A stretch of 46,590 nt of DNA from an uncultured Prevotellaceae bacterium (GCA_900314715.1 OMWI01000023.1:1-46590), one strand, 5' to 3'; counted from the stretch's first letter, positions 1 to 9,476 are shown. The notes: a model not told the origin generated them from the sequence alone. Numbers and translations are program-made.

Positions 1-138
1 CTTCTCATCTTCGCTGTACTTCGTTGCTTTTTTTCTCATACTAATAATACACATTTTAATTGTTACTAAATGTGTCTACCTATATCAGTATAAGTCATTG
101 TGAGTTAACTGAATAATTTCGGTGATTGGTTGAATGTT

Positions 139-170
139 TTTGCATTCTTATCACATTCACCATACCTTTG
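139..170 (+). promoter_or_regulatory. Bacteroidetes-type promoter of the lytS-like operon
   Basis: A TTTG box (139-142) is followed after 20 nt by TACCTTTG (163-170), matching the Bacteroidetes housekeeping consensus TTTG-N19-20-TAnnTTTG. It lies about 90 nt upstream of the kinase start, so a leader of roughly 85 nt is expected. Nothing else was recognised in positions 1-262. Confidence 0.7.
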
Positions 171-262
171 CAATTGTTTGCCAATAAAAAGGAAAAACGT
201 ACAAAGGAAATTCCATAAAATAAACGACATCATTTCACGTTAATACTATAAGCAAAGAGCCT

Positions 263-1459
263 ATGACATTAAAAATACGCGACATCAAGGAAAATCTCAC
301 ATATTTAGCCCTATGGCTGATTTTGTTCTTGACTCCCATGATAAGCATGGGGATTCGCTCTACGACGGATTCTGGCTTCGAGTTCAATTGGACAGAAATA
401 TTTCATGTATGGCGCATCTACGGAGTATATTTTGTCATCTTCCTCATTCACAATTTCTTGCTTGCCCCCATACTTATCTACAAGCACAAGAAGTTGATGT
501 ATTTTGCCACCACCATTTGCCTCCTTTCCGTCTTCTTTGTTTACCAATGTTTGCAAAGACCCGAACGTCCTATGCACCACAAATTCAGTCATCACCACGA
601 AATGATGGATAGAGGACCTCAACAATTGGAAAAGATGCAAGACATGAGAACGAAGGACTTCGAGGATGCTTTTGATGACGAAGCCAAGCCAATGCATCAA
701 CGCGGCAAGAGACATCGTCGGATGAACCCAAACGACAAACCACCTTTTGGATTCGGACCTTCAGACATCATCCATTCTATTATGATGGTACTCTTGTTGG
801 GTATGAATTTAGGCGTTAAGTTGTATTTCAAGTCTGACCGTGACGAGAAGGAAATGCAATTGTTGGAGAAGAAGAATTTGGAACAACAGTTGGAATACTT
901 AAAATACCAAATCAATCCCCATTTCTTCATGAACACGCTTAACAATATCCATGCGTTGGTAGATATTGAACCTGAGCAAGCGAAGACAACGATATTGGAA
1001 CTTTCGAAACTGATGAGATACGTGCTCTATGAAGGAGCAAAATCATCGGTATTGTTGGGACATGAGATAGATTTCCTCAACAATTACATCACGTTGATGA
1101 AATTGCGCTTTACCGATAAGGTGAAGATTCAAATAGACATTCCGTCTATCGTTCCCGAAAAACTGGTTCCTCCCATGTTGTTCATCACCTTCGTAGAAAA
1201 CGCATTCAAACATGGCATCAGCTACAAGGAAGAGTCATTTATCAACGTGAAGATGCGCTTTGACGACAACCGCATCTATTTCACTTGCGAAAACAGCAAG
1301 CACGAGGAGAGCATAGCCGAGCGCGGAGGCGTGGGATTGCAAAACGTCAAGAAGCGTTTGGAATTAATTTACGGAGAGAATTATCACCTTGACATCAAAG
1401 ATGGAACGAAAGAATATACCGTTCAACTCGACATTCCATTAGAAGGAGTCAAAACGTAA
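263..1459 (+). CDS. LytS/YehU-family membrane sensor histidine kinase
   Basis: This is a membrane histidine kinase of the His_kinase/LytS family (398 aa) that should phosphorylate the LytTR regulator encoded 15 nt downstream. Four hydrophobic segments are visible (about residues 13-30, 52-72, 78-96 and 169-188). They are followed by a short coiled linker, the H-box NPHFFMN with His220, the N-box ENAFKHG (Asn313) and the glycine box GVGLQN (356-361). No PAS, GAF or other recognised sensor domain is present. Instead the loop between membrane segments 3 and 4 (about 99-165) is very rich in His, Met and Arg, including MHHKFSHHHEMM, and could bind a metal or other ligand; that is inference. The ATG at 263 follows a good promoter. 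The kinase family call is secure, the stimulus is unknown. Confidence 0.93.
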   Translation: MTLKIRDIKENLTYLALWLILFLTPMISMGIRSTTDSGFEFNWTEIFHVWRIYGVYFVIFLIHNFLLAPILIYKHKKLMYFATTICLLSVFFVYQCLQRPERPMHHKFSHHHEMMDRGPQQLEKMQDMRTKDFEDAFDDEAKPMHQRGKRHRRMNPNDKPPFGFGPSDIIHSIMMVLLLGMNLGVKLYFKSDRDEKEMQLLEKKNLEQQLEYLKYQINPHFFMNTLNNIHALVDIEPEQAKTTILELSKLMRYVLYEGAKSSVLLGHEIDFLNNYITLMKLRFTDKVKIQIDIPSIVPEKLVPPMLFITFVENAFKHGISYKEESFINVKMRFDDNRIYFTCENSKHEESIAERGGVGLQNVKKRLELIYGENYHLDIKDGTKEYTVQLDIPLEGVKT

Positions 1460-1474
1460 TAAATACAAACAGAT

Positions 1475-2197
1475 ATGATCAAGTGTTTAGCCATAGACGA
1501 CGAGCCATTAGCTTTAAAGCAGTTGGCTACCTATATCAGTAAGATACCCTACTTGGAATTGGTAGGAGAATGCCAAAGTGCCCATGATGCGAAAACCATC
1601 ATGGACCGTGAGGTAATTGATGCTATCTTCATCGACATCAATATGCCCGACCTCAACGGTATGGATTTTGTGCGCTCGTTGGCAGCTCCGCCCATCGTGG
1701 TATTCACCACCGCCTACTCAGAATACGCCATTGATGGATACAAGGTTGACGCAGTAGATTATTTGTTGAAGCCATTTGGACTGGATGATTTCCAACGCGC
1801 AGCCATGAAGGTGAAGAAGCAATACGACTTGCAAAACACGCAACCCGTTCAAATATCTGCACCCGACGAAGATGAAGCCCTATTTCTCAAGACTGATTAT
1901 AAAGTGGTGAGAGTAAACATTAGCGACATCAAATATGTGGAGGGAATGAGCGAATATTTGAAAATCTACCTGAATGACAGAAAGCCATTGGTGGTATTGC
2001 TCAGCATGAAGAAATTGGAAGAACGATTACCCCATTATTTCATGCGCATTCATCGTTCGTATATCGTCAACTTGAAATATATACAAGAGGTGAACAAGAA
2101 TCGCGTAATACTCGATGCTGACACTTATCTACCCATTGGCGACCTATACAGAACAGCCTTCAACGAATACATCGACAGCAAGTTTTTGGGAAAATAG
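1475..2197 (+). CDS. LytTR-family response regulator
   Basis: This is a DNA-binding response regulator (240 aa), the expected partner of the preceding LytS-like kinase. The receiver domain shows the acidic pocket DDE at residues 8-10, the phospho-acceptor Asp54 in IFIDINMPD, Thr79 and Lys99 in LLKPF. The C-terminal LytTR DNA-binding domain (about 135-238) contains the typical FLKTDYKVVRVNISDIKYVEG and MRIHRSYIVNL segments. The gene begins 15 nt after the kinase stop and its own stop abuts the next start, so the three genes are very probably co-transcribed. Target promoters cannot be read from this window. Confidence 0.94.
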   Translation: MIKCLAIDDEPLALKQLATYISKIPYLELVGECQSAHDAKTIMDREVIDAIFIDINMPDLNGMDFVRSLAAPPIVVFTTAYSEYAIDGYKVDAVDYLLKPFGLDDFQRAAMKVKKQYDLQNTQPVQISAPDEDEALFLKTDYKVVRVNISDIKYVEGMSEYLKIYLNDRKPLVVLLSMKKLEERLPHYFMRIHRSYIVNLKYIQEVNKNRVILDADTYLPIGDLYRTAFNEYIDSKFLGK

Positions 2198-2896
2198 ATG
2201 ATGAAAGACGTACTCATATTGCCAGACATACATGGTCGCACCTTTTGGAAAGATGCGGTCAATCATGTTTCAGAAGACGAGCACATCATCTTTCTCGGAG
2301 ACTATCTCGACCCCTATCCGCATGAGGGAATCGAACCCGAAGAAGCATGGGATAATTTTCTCAACATCATAGAATATGCCGATAAACACGCAAATCAAGT
2401 TACCATGCTTTTAGGAAACCACGATATGCATTACGTTTCCTACCTTTATCAGAAATGGGGATTATCGAGTAGGTTTAACACTTGGCTCGAAAATGATTTC
2501 CACCAACTATTCAACGACAATCTTTCCAAGTTCTGTATGAGTTGGGAATGTACTTGGAAAAACCAACGAGTACTTTTCACACATGCTGGCGTGAGTGAAG
2601 GATGGTACAAGGCCAACCAATCCATCATCGGAGAACTCACCGTGGAGCACTTAAATCAACTCCTTTACACCGACGAAGGCATCATGGCACTTGCACAGAT
2701 AGGTTATGAACGTGGCGGAAACCATCGTTATGGCAGCATGGTATGGGCAGACGTGGACGAAATGGATTATAGAAGTATATTTCCCAATACCTATCAGATT
2801 TTCGGGCATTCCCAACAACGTCGCTCCCATATCATTACTTCACATTGGGCATGTTTAGATTGCAGGATGGCATTCAGGTTGTCTGAAATCATTTAA
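2198..2896 (+). CDS. calcineurin-like metallophosphoesterase
   Basis: This is a metallophosphatase of the calcineurin/PPP-like superfamily (232 aa). The full metal-ligand set is visible: DIHG (Asp10, His12), GDYLD (Asp35), GNHD (Asn74, His75), THAG (His129) and FGHSQQRRS (His204). There is no signal peptide, so it is probably cytoplasmic. The reading frame starts directly after the LytTR stop, with two adjacent ATGs (2198 and 2201), which implies translational coupling. The substrate is unknown; a protein or nucleotide phosphatase are both possible. A decayed second copy of its C-terminal part is found at 9647-9817, next to another STAS gene, so the gene seems to have been duplicated together with neighbouring signalling genes. 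Confidence 0.88.
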   Translation: MMKDVLILPDIHGRTFWKDAVNHVSEDEHIIFLGDYLDPYPHEGIEPEEAWDNFLNIIEYADKHANQVTMLLGNHDMHYVSYLYQKWGLSSRFNTWLENDFHQLFNDNLSKFCMSWECTWKNQRVLFTHAGVSEGWYKANQSIIGELTVEHLNQLLYTDEGIMALAQIGYERGGNHRYGSMVWADVDEMDYRSIFPNTYQIFGHSQQRRSHIITSHWACLDCRMAFRLSEII

Positions 2897-3028
2897 GTAC
2901 CACACACAATATCAACTTACGACTTTGCATTTCATTTTCTTTGTTAAACAATCTTTAAAGTTTGTCTAATTCAGATATTATTTATAATTTAGCACTTTAA
3001 ATGTCCTCATCTGCTTGTAGAAAGAAAA

Positions 3029-5398
3029 ATGAATGCTATAAAACGATATTTTACGACATCATTTAGGCGCAGGCTTATCATTCGTATATTATTGATTGTA
3101 ACCATCATTTTTGGTAGTGTTGGCTACATCATTAACCTTCTCATTAAGAATGCAATCGTTTTAGAAGCACAAAGAGGAGCAAAGAGTGTGATGGACATGA
3201 CCAACCATCGCATCGACAACTTACTGAATTCAGTAGAGGTAGCCATAGAAAACAACATTCCTGCCATTAACAAAACAATCAGCAGACCAGACATCATGGA
3301 GGAAATTGCAAGACGTATCGTGAAGGTAAACCCCATGATATCAGGTTCTGCCGTAGCTTTCATGCCCAACTATTATAAAGGAGAAAGAACTCTCTACTGT
3401 CCTTACTCTTACGAAGATAGCACAGGCATTCATTCCAAACATTTAGCAACAAAAGAGTACAACTACATCGAGAAAAAATGGTTTAAGGATGCCATCAAAG
3501 TAAAGGAAGGCAGATGGACGGAACCATATTATGATGAAGGAGGCGGAAACATGGTGATGACCACCTATACACACCCTGTCTTTGACAACGACAGCAATAT
3601 AGTGGCAGTCTTAACCGCCGACATGTCGCTCGATGAATTAAGCATGTTGATTGCCAACATTAAATATTACGACAAGGCATTCAGCTTTGCCATTACGCAT
3701 GAAGGTACGTATATCGTACACCCTGACACGACTAAGATATTAAAAGAGAAGATTTTCGACAACCCGAGGTTAAAAAACGACACTACTTTCAATTCGTTGG
3801 TGAAAAGTATGGTAGCAGGAGAAACGGGCACGAAAATCCTTGACGTCAACAATGAAAAGCTTCATGTTTTCTATTCTCCTGTCAAGCGTATGAACTGGTC
3901 TATCGGAATCGTTTGTCCAGAAAAAAGTTTCTTGATAATGGCTCTGACAAGCGGATTTCTTGTAATCTTCTTCTTAATCGTGGGGTTGTTGTTGATTATA
4001 TATTTATGTTCAAAGCAAGTCAAGAAGATGCTTCGACCTTTGGAACGCTTTACCGAATCAGCCGACGAAATAGCGAAAGGCAACCTGAAAGCCCCATTGC
4101 CTCAAGTAAAATCCAAAGACGAGATGTATCGATTGCGCAACTCTTTCCAATACATGCAAGAGTCGCTTGAAGATTATATCAAAGAATTGAAAACCGTCAA
4201 CGAGGAGAAAGGTCGCATTGAAGGAGAGTTGCGTGTGGCGAAAAACATACAACAAGCCATGATTCCGAAGGAATATCCTCCATTTCCAGAACGTGACGAT
4301 GTGGAGATATATGGACAATTGACACCTGCAAAGGAAATCGGTGGCGACTTGTTTGACTTCTTCATTCGCGACGAGAAACTGTTTTTCTGCATTGGAGACG
4401 TAAGCGGAAAGGGTGTTCCTGCTTCTTTGGTGATGGCAGTAACACGTAGTCTTTTCAGAAATATTGCCGCCCATGAAAGTCAACCACAACGCATTATCTC
4501 ACTAATCAACGAATCAACTACTGACGCTAACGAGACGTTGATGTTCGTAACGTTGTTTATCGGCGTACTCGACTTACCAACTGGTCGTTTCCGTTATTGC
4601 AACGCTGGCCATTGCGCCCCGTTGCTGTTAGGTGAAAGCACCAGTATACTCCCAGTTAAGCCAAACATTCCCATAGGTATATTGAAAGGTTATAAGTACG
4701 TGATAGAGGAAACAGAAATCCCTTACAACACCATTATCTTCCTCTACACCGACGGTTTGACAGAAGCAGAAGACCGCAACCAAAAATTGTTCGGTGAAGA
4801 GCGAATGATACGTATAGCGCAGGATTTTTGTCAAAACGAAGAACCGACGCCAACCTCTTTGATAAAGAAAATGACTGGTGTAATCAATGACTTCGCGAAA
4901 GACACCGAACAAAGCGACGACCTCACCATGTTGGCTTTGCGCTATTGTAAAGTGGAATGTCCGAATACGTTCAGCAGGAAGTTGGTTTTGCCAAACGACG
5001 TATCTACCATCCCACAACTCAACGAGTTCGTGGATGAAGTATGCGAGAATGCGGAATTCGACATGCCTACCACGATGTCAATGAACTTAGCTATGGAGGA
5101 AGCCGTTGTTAACGTGATGAACTATGGCTATCCAAAAGGAATGTTAGGCAATGTCAACATAGAAGCCCAGATTAACGAAAAGAGACTTAAATTTGTCATC
5201 AGCGACCACGGTACGCCTTTCGACCCAACCGAAAAGGAAGATGCCGACGTTACGCTTTCGGTGGAAGAACGACCCATAGGCGGTTTGGGAATCTATCTGG
5301 TTAGGCAGATTATGGATTCCGTCAATTATGAACGATTAGATGGAATGAACGTACTCACGTTGCGCAAATTCCTAAAGACACAAAATAACGAACAATAA
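3029..5398 (+). CDS. membrane sensor fused to SpoIIE/RsbU-type PP2C phosphatase and RsbW-like ATPase domain
   Basis: This multidomain protein (789 aa) has a TM segment (about 15-40), an extracytoplasmic dCache-like sensor (about 41-300, with the WFKDAIKVKEGRWTEPYYDE region), TM2 (301-328), a HAMP linker (about 329-381), a coiled segment, a SpoIIE-type PP2C phosphatase (about 420-640) and a C-terminal GHKL/RsbW-like ATPase (about 650-785). PP2C metal residues are intact: GGD (Asp440), GDVSGKG (Asp457), YTDGLTEA (Asp575) and EQSDDLTM (Asp630, Asp631). The ATPase domain has the N-box MNLAMEEAVVNVMNYGYP, SDHGTPFDP and IGGLGIYLV. By analogy with RsbU/RsbW the protein could both phosphorylate and dephosphorylate STAS proteins, two of which end the same operon. 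The transporter gene begins 3 nt downstream. A paralogue lies at 14011-16392. Confidence 0.92.
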   Translation: MNAIKRYFTTSFRRRLIIRILLIVTIIFGSVGYIINLLIKNAIVLEAQRGAKSVMDMTNHRIDNLLNSVEVAIENNIPAINKTISRPDIMEEIARRIVKVNPMISGSAVAFMPNYYKGERTLYCPYSYEDSTGIHSKHLATKEYNYIEKKWFKDAIKVKEGRWTEPYYDEGGGNMVMTTYTHPVFDNDSNIVAVLTADMSLDELSMLIANIKYYDKAFSFAITHEGTYIVHPDTTKILKEKIFDNPRLKNDTTFNSLVKSMVAGETGTKILDVNNEKLHVFYSPVKRMNWSIGIVCPEKSFLIMALTSGFLVIFFLIVGLLLIIYLCSKQVKKMLRPLERFTESADEIAKGNLKAPLPQVKSKDEMYRLRNSFQYMQESLEDYIKELKTVNEEKGRIEGELRVAKNIQQAMIPKEYPPFPERDDVEIYGQLTPAKEIGGDLFDFFIRDEKLFFCIGDVSGKGVPASLVMAVTRSLFRNIAAHESQPQRIISLINESTTDANETLMFVTLFIGVLDLPTGRFRYCNAGHCAPLLLGESTSILPVKPNIPIGILKGYKYVIEETEIPYNTIIFLYTDGLTEAEDRNQKLFGEERMIRIAQDFCQNEEPTPTSLIKKMTGVINDFAKDTEQSDDLTMLALRYCKVECPNTFSRKLVLPNDVSTIPQLNEFVDEVCENAEFDMPTTMSMNLAMEEAVVNVMNYGYPKGMLGNVNIEAQINEKRLKFVISDHGTPFDPTEKEDADVTLSVEERPIGGLGIYLVRQIMDSVNYERLDGMNVLTLRKFLKTQNNEQ

Positions 5399-5401
5399 GT
5401 C

Positions 5402-6274
5402 ATGGATAGCATTGTCTTTTTAGGCTTAAACTTCTACGCATGGATTACCATCCTCACGATGCTGGGCATTTTCGTGGTGATGGCTCGCACTCACATCCCT
5501 GCCGAATTGGCTTTTTCGGGAGCCATTACGATTTTGCTTGTCTTTGGAATCGTATCCGAGGAAGAGGGATTGGAGGGATTCGGAAGCGAGCCTGTGATTG
5601 TGCATGCGGCATTTTTCGTGGTGATGGCTGGATTGATGCAATCAGGTTTTTTTATATTGGCTAACGAAACATTTATTGGGTGTCCCAAAACCTTTAAGAT
5701 GGCTATTGTCAAACTCATGATACCCATGGCAGCTTTGGGAGCGGTATTGAACTCCGTTAATGTGGTTGCCTTGTTTATTGGCGTTGTGAAGATTTGGGCT
5801 CGCCGGTTAAACACAGAACCGTCTCGTTTGTTGATTCCGTTGAGTTATGCAGCTACGTTAGGCGGTTCATGTACGCTTATCGGTAACTCATCCAACTTGA
5901 TTATCTCTGGTTTGTACGCTGACCATACGGGAAAGGCGATGCATCCGTTTGCGCCACTCGTTCCAGGATTGTTCTGTACGATAGTGGGAATCATATCCGT
6001 CACCTTGCTTAGAAGAATGATTCCCATACGGCAATCTCCTGAATCATCATTCGAATCTACCAGCGACTATACAGTAGAGTTATTGGTTCCATCTGATAAC
6101 GATGCGGTCACAAAGACTATCAATGAAACTGGATTGATGAACGTGAGAGGTGGTTCGTTAATTGAAATCATTAGGTTCGACAAGGAGATTATTTCTCCCG
6201 TTCATAAAGACGAATTTATTTTCGGAGGCGACCGTTTGATTTACTCTGGACAAATCAGCGAGATATTGGAATAG
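5402..6274 (+). pseudogene. SLC13-family transporter, N-terminal part, ended by an in-frame TAG
   Basis: This 290-residue reading frame is the N-terminal half of an SLC13/ArsB-type permease with an internal TrkA-C (RCK_C) domain. Hydrophobic segments fill residues 1-210, with the family-like GGSCTLIGNSSNLI segment, and TrkA-C sequence begins at about 222. The frame stops at TAG 6272-6274, but the codons after it still read as conserved protein in the same frame (KNTHGLVAADHHVFSINEID), so the stop is best explained as a nonsense mutation such as TTG to TAG. A +1 frameshift near 6347-6352 follows before the rest of the gene. The whole stretch 5402-7196 is 1795 nt, one more than a multiple of three. 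It is in an operon with the upstream SpoIIE fusion and the downstream STAS genes. Confidence 0.85.
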
Positions 6275-6308
6275 AAAAACACGCATGGCTTGGTAGCAGC
6301 CGACCATC

Positions 6309-7196
6309 ATGTGTTTAGCATCAATGAGATTGACACTCATAGAAAAACTTCGCACGGCTTACATAGGATTTGGAAGTGACTTGATTGGAACGAAGATGAG
6401 CGAGAATGAGTTTGAGCAACGTACGAATATGGTGCTCGTTGCCGTGGCAAGACAAGGACATCGCGTAGACCAACAACCTCGCGAAGTGGTTCTCAATGCA
6501 GGTGATTCCTTGCTCTTTGAGTGTCCGCCAAAAAACGATCAGAAAACCGAGATGTTGACAAGGGGAAGTTTGACATTCTTTGATTCTAATTTCGTACCGC
6601 AAATTGGCAAGAAGACGGTCATCTCCGCTATCATTCTCATTACCATGTTCGTCATATCGTCTATGCATCTGCTGCCTTTGATGGCTTGTACCATGTTAGC
6701 AGCAGGAGCCATGTTGGTATTCAAGTGCTGTAAGTTACAGAAAGTCACGAAATATGTAGAATGGGAATTGCTGATTATCTTAGGTTGCACGATGGTAATC
6801 AGTACCGCCATTACAAAACTGGGAATCGCCGACGCAATTGCCAATGGCGTATTAAACGTCTGTGGACACAATCCATATATCATCATGATTGTCATGTGTC
6901 TTCTTGCGTCGATAGTCAGCGAGTTTATCAGCGACGTAGGTGCAAGTGGCGTATTCTTCCCGATTGTCTATAAGGAAGCAATCGTCATGGGATGCAATCC
7001 TTTACCTTTCGTCATCTCGTTGATGATTTCCGTAACGATTAGTTTTGCCTCGCCCATCGGTTCCAGTACGCACATGCTGATTTATGGCCCTGGTGGTTTC
7101 AAGTTTACTGACTTTATGAAGATTGGCTTAATCATGCATATCATCTTATTGATTTCATGTATTTTCATCGTCAACATAGTTTATCCGATATCATAA
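6309..7196 (+). pseudogene. SLC13-family transporter, C-terminal part, separated by a frameshift
   Basis: This is the C-terminal half of the same transporter (up to 295 residues in this frame). Real homology appears to begin at LRTAYIGFG (about 6351), the end of the first and start of the second TrkA-C domain (FEQRTNMVLVAVARQGH, GDSLLFECPP), followed by the second permease half with SDVGASGVFFPIV and the ASPIGSSTHMLIYGPG segment. Removing one A from the A5 tract at 6347-6352 joins the frames as HRKLRTAYIGFG. The ATG at 6309 lies in sequence that belongs to the other frame, so it is probably not a natural start. Split halves produced separately are possible but unlikely. Confidence 0.83.
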
Positions 7197-7211
7197 CAAA
7201 CAGACAAGAAT

Positions 7212-7511
7212 ATGAAAACAACTTTTTGTGAAAAAGATGGCAAATACATTGCCACGTTGGAAGGAAGACTGGATACAGCTTCCGCTGAAAAGACAGAAAA
7301 GGAATTATCCGTATTGAAAGATTGCATTGGTCATGACATCATCATTGATTGCGAGAAACTGGAATACATCAGCAGTTCTGGTTTGCGTATCTTGCTTGCC
7401 ATCAAGAAAAACGCCATTGTCGCAGGTAGTAAGGTTTCGCTCATCAACCTCAACGATGAAATCATGAAAGTATTCAAGGTGACGGGATTCGACGACATCT
7501 TCAACATTTAA
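7212..7511 (+). CDS. STAS-domain anti-sigma-factor-antagonist-like protein
   Basis: This is a 99-residue single STAS domain of the SpoIIAA/RsbV family. The phospho-acceptor motif is present as LEYISSSGLRI, with the serine before Gly57 at the position phosphorylated in SpoIIAA. It begins 15 nt after the broken transporter gene and is followed 21 nt later by a second STAS gene, so all belong to the SpoIIE-fusion operon. The expected cycle is phosphorylation by the RsbW-like domain and dephosphorylation by the SpoIIE domain. No sigma factor gene is in the window, so the final partner is unknown. It is less similar to the other two STAS proteins here than they are to each other. Confidence 0.9.
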   Translation: MKTTFCEKDGKYIATLEGRLDTASAEKTEKELSVLKDCIGHDIIIDCEKLEYISSSGLRILLAIKKNAIVAGSKVSLINLNDEIMKVFKVTGFDDIFNI

Positions 7512-7532
7512 TTAACGAAAACACGAAAAGGA

Positions 7533-7841
7533 ATGGACATAAACATTAAAGAAATAGACAACGCTTATACAGTTGAGTTGAAAGGTAGACTTGACACTCC
7601 TGCTGCCGTTGAAGCACAAAAGGAATTTGGCGTGTTGTTGGAGAATGCAGACAAGGAAATCACCATTGATTGTACTGAGCTCAAATACATCAGTAGTTCT
7701 GGACTTCGTTTGTTCCTGATGCTCAGAAAGGAAACGACAACGAAGGGTGGGCACGTTACGATTTTCAACATCAACGACGACATCAAGGAAGTGTTTAAGA
7801 TTACTGGATTCTTAAACCTTTTCGAGATAAAAAGCAAATAA
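7533..7841 (+). CDS. STAS-domain anti-sigma-factor-antagonist-like protein (second copy)
   Basis: This is a 102-residue STAS domain with the motif LKYISSSGLRLFLMLRKE. It is strikingly like the STAS protein on the opposite strand at 9822-10124; both share ENADKEIT, SSSGLRLFL and a C-terminal FNLFEI or LNLFEI. It closes the SpoIIE-fusion operon and is followed by a strong bidirectional terminator hairpin. Its role is inferred to be the phospho-switch substrate of the SpoIIE/ATPase fusion proteins. Confidence 0.9.
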   Translation: MDINIKEIDNAYTVELKGRLDTPAAVEAQKEFGVLLENADKEITIDCTELKYISSSGLRLFLMLRKETTTKGGHVTIFNINDDIKEVFKITGFLNLFEIKSK

Positions 7842-7868
7842 ATCCATTTGCTTATTACATTCATTTAC

Positions 7869-7910
7869 CCGTCATATAGTAATGCCATTTATTGGGTTGC
7901 TATATGACGG
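7869..7910. terminator. bidirectional terminator between convergent STAS and nhaC genes
   Basis: The 11-bp perfect arms CCGTCATATAG (7869-7879) and CTATATGACGG (7900-7910) flank a 20-nt loop and are followed by TTTATTTAG on the + side. It sits between the 3' ends of two convergent genes. Confidence 0.8.
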
Positions 7911-7911
7911 T

Positions 7912-9321
7912 TTATTTAGTTTTCTTTATCTTCCAACCAAAGGCAGCAACTACCATACTTGAAATCGGCGAAAGGAGATTGAAGAAACAATATGGCAAAT
8001 AGGCAATGGTGGCTACACCAAGCACGGTACTTTGAGTGAGTCCACACGTATTCCACGGAACGAGTACTGATGTCACAGTACAACCATCCTCGCAACTACG
8101 GCTCAACAACCTATTCTCTAATCCGTGTCTCTGATATGACTCCTTGAACATCGAACTGGAAAGGATGATGGAAAGGAACTGGTCGGCCGTAGTAATGTTA
8201 AGGAAAATACCACTCAACACCGTTGACGCAACCAACGAGAATGTACCTCTTACCATTCGAAGAATATATCCCATGATTTCCTTCAATAATCCCGTAGCAG
8301 TAAGGGCTCCAGCAAATACTTGCGCACAGATAATCAACCAAATCGTAGGCATCATTCCCGCCATTCCGCGAGTTCTCACCAATTGGTTCAACACATCGTT
8401 TCCAGTGTTGATATTGGTAGAATCATAACAAGCACGAATCGCTCCTTCGTACAAAACCATAAATCCAGGTTCGTTTCCTTGATTCGCGATTTCGCAAAGT
8501 CTGTCTTCCTGAAATATCAAGGCAACAATGGCTGCCAATAACGTTGCAAGAAACAAGACCACCAACGATGGCCACCTACGCGCAATCATATACCCCACCA
8601 CAACGGGAACAAGCAAGAGCCAAGGAGAAATAAGGAATGTCCTATTAAGTCCATCGGCAAAATCGCTCACGTTTCCCATCGCAGCCACATTCATCGACAA
8701 ACCTGCTATCAAGAAGATGAGTAGTGTCAAAGTAAATGCAGGAACGGTGGTGAATAACATATATCTTATATGTGTGAAAAGAGGCGTACCTGAAACGCTC
8801 GAAGCAAGGACCGTAGTATCGGACAAGGGAGACAACTTATCTCCGAAATATGCGCCGCTGATAATGGAACCTGCAATCCACCCGTCATCAAATCCATGTG
8901 CCTTGCCTATACCCATCAAGGCAACACCTATCGTTGCGACGGTAGTCCAAGACGAACCTATCAACAAGCTAATAAGGGCGCACAACACGCAACTACTAAC
9001 GAGAAACCATTGTGGATGAAGGATTTGCATTCCGTAATAAATCATCGTAGGTACGATACCTGACACCATCCACGTTCCACTAATGGCTCCTATAAGCAAT
9101 AAGATGATGATGGAAGGCGTACAATTAGCTACCTTTTCCGTCATCTCGCGCTCAAGCACATCCCAATCCAACCGTTTCTTAAACCATCCTACCAATACGC
9201 ACGTACCAGAAGCTATCAACAAAGCTACCTGACTGGCTCCGTCAAGCGTAGCATTGCCGAATACTGTTATGCAACAAATCAGTAGGGCAATTAAAACGAG
9301 AAAAGGGACAAATGCTATCAT
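7912..9321 (-). CDS. nhaC: NhaC-family Na+/H+ antiporter
   Basis: This is a polytopic inner-membrane antiporter (469 aa) of the NhaC family. It shows the family-typical segments SLLIGSSWTTVATIGVAL and GAYFGDKLSPLSDTTVLA, and the repeated half around RTRGMAGMMPTIWLI and TTADQFLSIILSS. It is expected to exchange external protons for cytoplasmic sodium. The gene is monocistronic, with its own promoter just upstream and a terminator just downstream, and sits between the two SpoIIE/STAS modules. The substrate could also be an organic ion, since NhaC relatives include malate/lactate exchangers. Confidence 0.92.
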   Translation of the reverse strand: MIAFVPFLVLIALLICCITVFGNATLDGASQVALLIASGTCVLVGWFKKRLDWDVLEREMTEKVANCTPSIIILLLIGAISGTWMVSGIVPTMIYYGMQILHPQWFLVSSCVLCALISLLIGSSWTTVATIGVALMGIGKAHGFDDGWIAGSIISGAYFGDKLSPLSDTTVLASSVSGTPLFTHIRYMLFTTVPAFTLTLLIFLIAGLSMNVAAMGNVSDFADGLNRTFLISPWLLLVPVVVGYMIARRWPSLVVLFLATLLAAIVALIFQEDRLCEIANQGNEPGFMVLYEGAIRACYDSTNINTGNDVLNQLVRTRGMAGMMPTIWLIICAQVFAGALTATGLLKEIMGYILRMVRGTFSLVASTVLSGIFLNITTADQFLSIILSSSMFKESYQRHGLENRLLSRSCEDGCTVTSVLVPWNTCGLTQSTVLGVATIAYLPYCFFNLLSPISSMVVAAFGWKIKKTK

Positions 9322-9371
9322 GCTTTCATATCGTTATCTTATAAAGTAGCCATCGGTTCCTTATTATTTTA

Positions 9372-9402
9372 CAAAAATACACAATATCTTTTACTATCCA
9401 AA
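9372..9402 (-). promoter_or_regulatory. promoter of nhaC
   Basis: Read on the - strand this is TTTG-N19-TATTTTTG: on + the -7 box appears as CAAAAATA (9372-9379) and the -33 box as CAAA (9399-9402). It lies about 50 nt upstream of the nhaC ATG. Confidence 0.65.
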
Positions 9403-9476
9403 ATAAAATGCCAATAATTCATCATTTTTTGTGTCATCCTGCCACGAATTGAATAATTAATGTGTACCTATGTAAA
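9398..9476 (+). repeat. 79-bp element shared with the upstream region of the toxin-antitoxin pair
   Basis: By eye about three quarters of this stretch matches 16544-16621, with one single-base gap. Shared words include CAATAATTC or CATAATTC, a T-run, TCATCCTGCCA or TCATCTTGCCA and TAATGTGTA. The copy here ends in TACCTATG, a degraded form of the TAACTTTG -7 box in the other copy. It looks like a duplicated, partly decayed promoter region. Confidence 0.6.

Noticed and set aside
6309-6350. Genuine start of an independent transporter gene
   Set aside because: The first residues after the ATG belong to the other reading frame of the TrkA-C domain; homology in this frame starts only at LRTAY.
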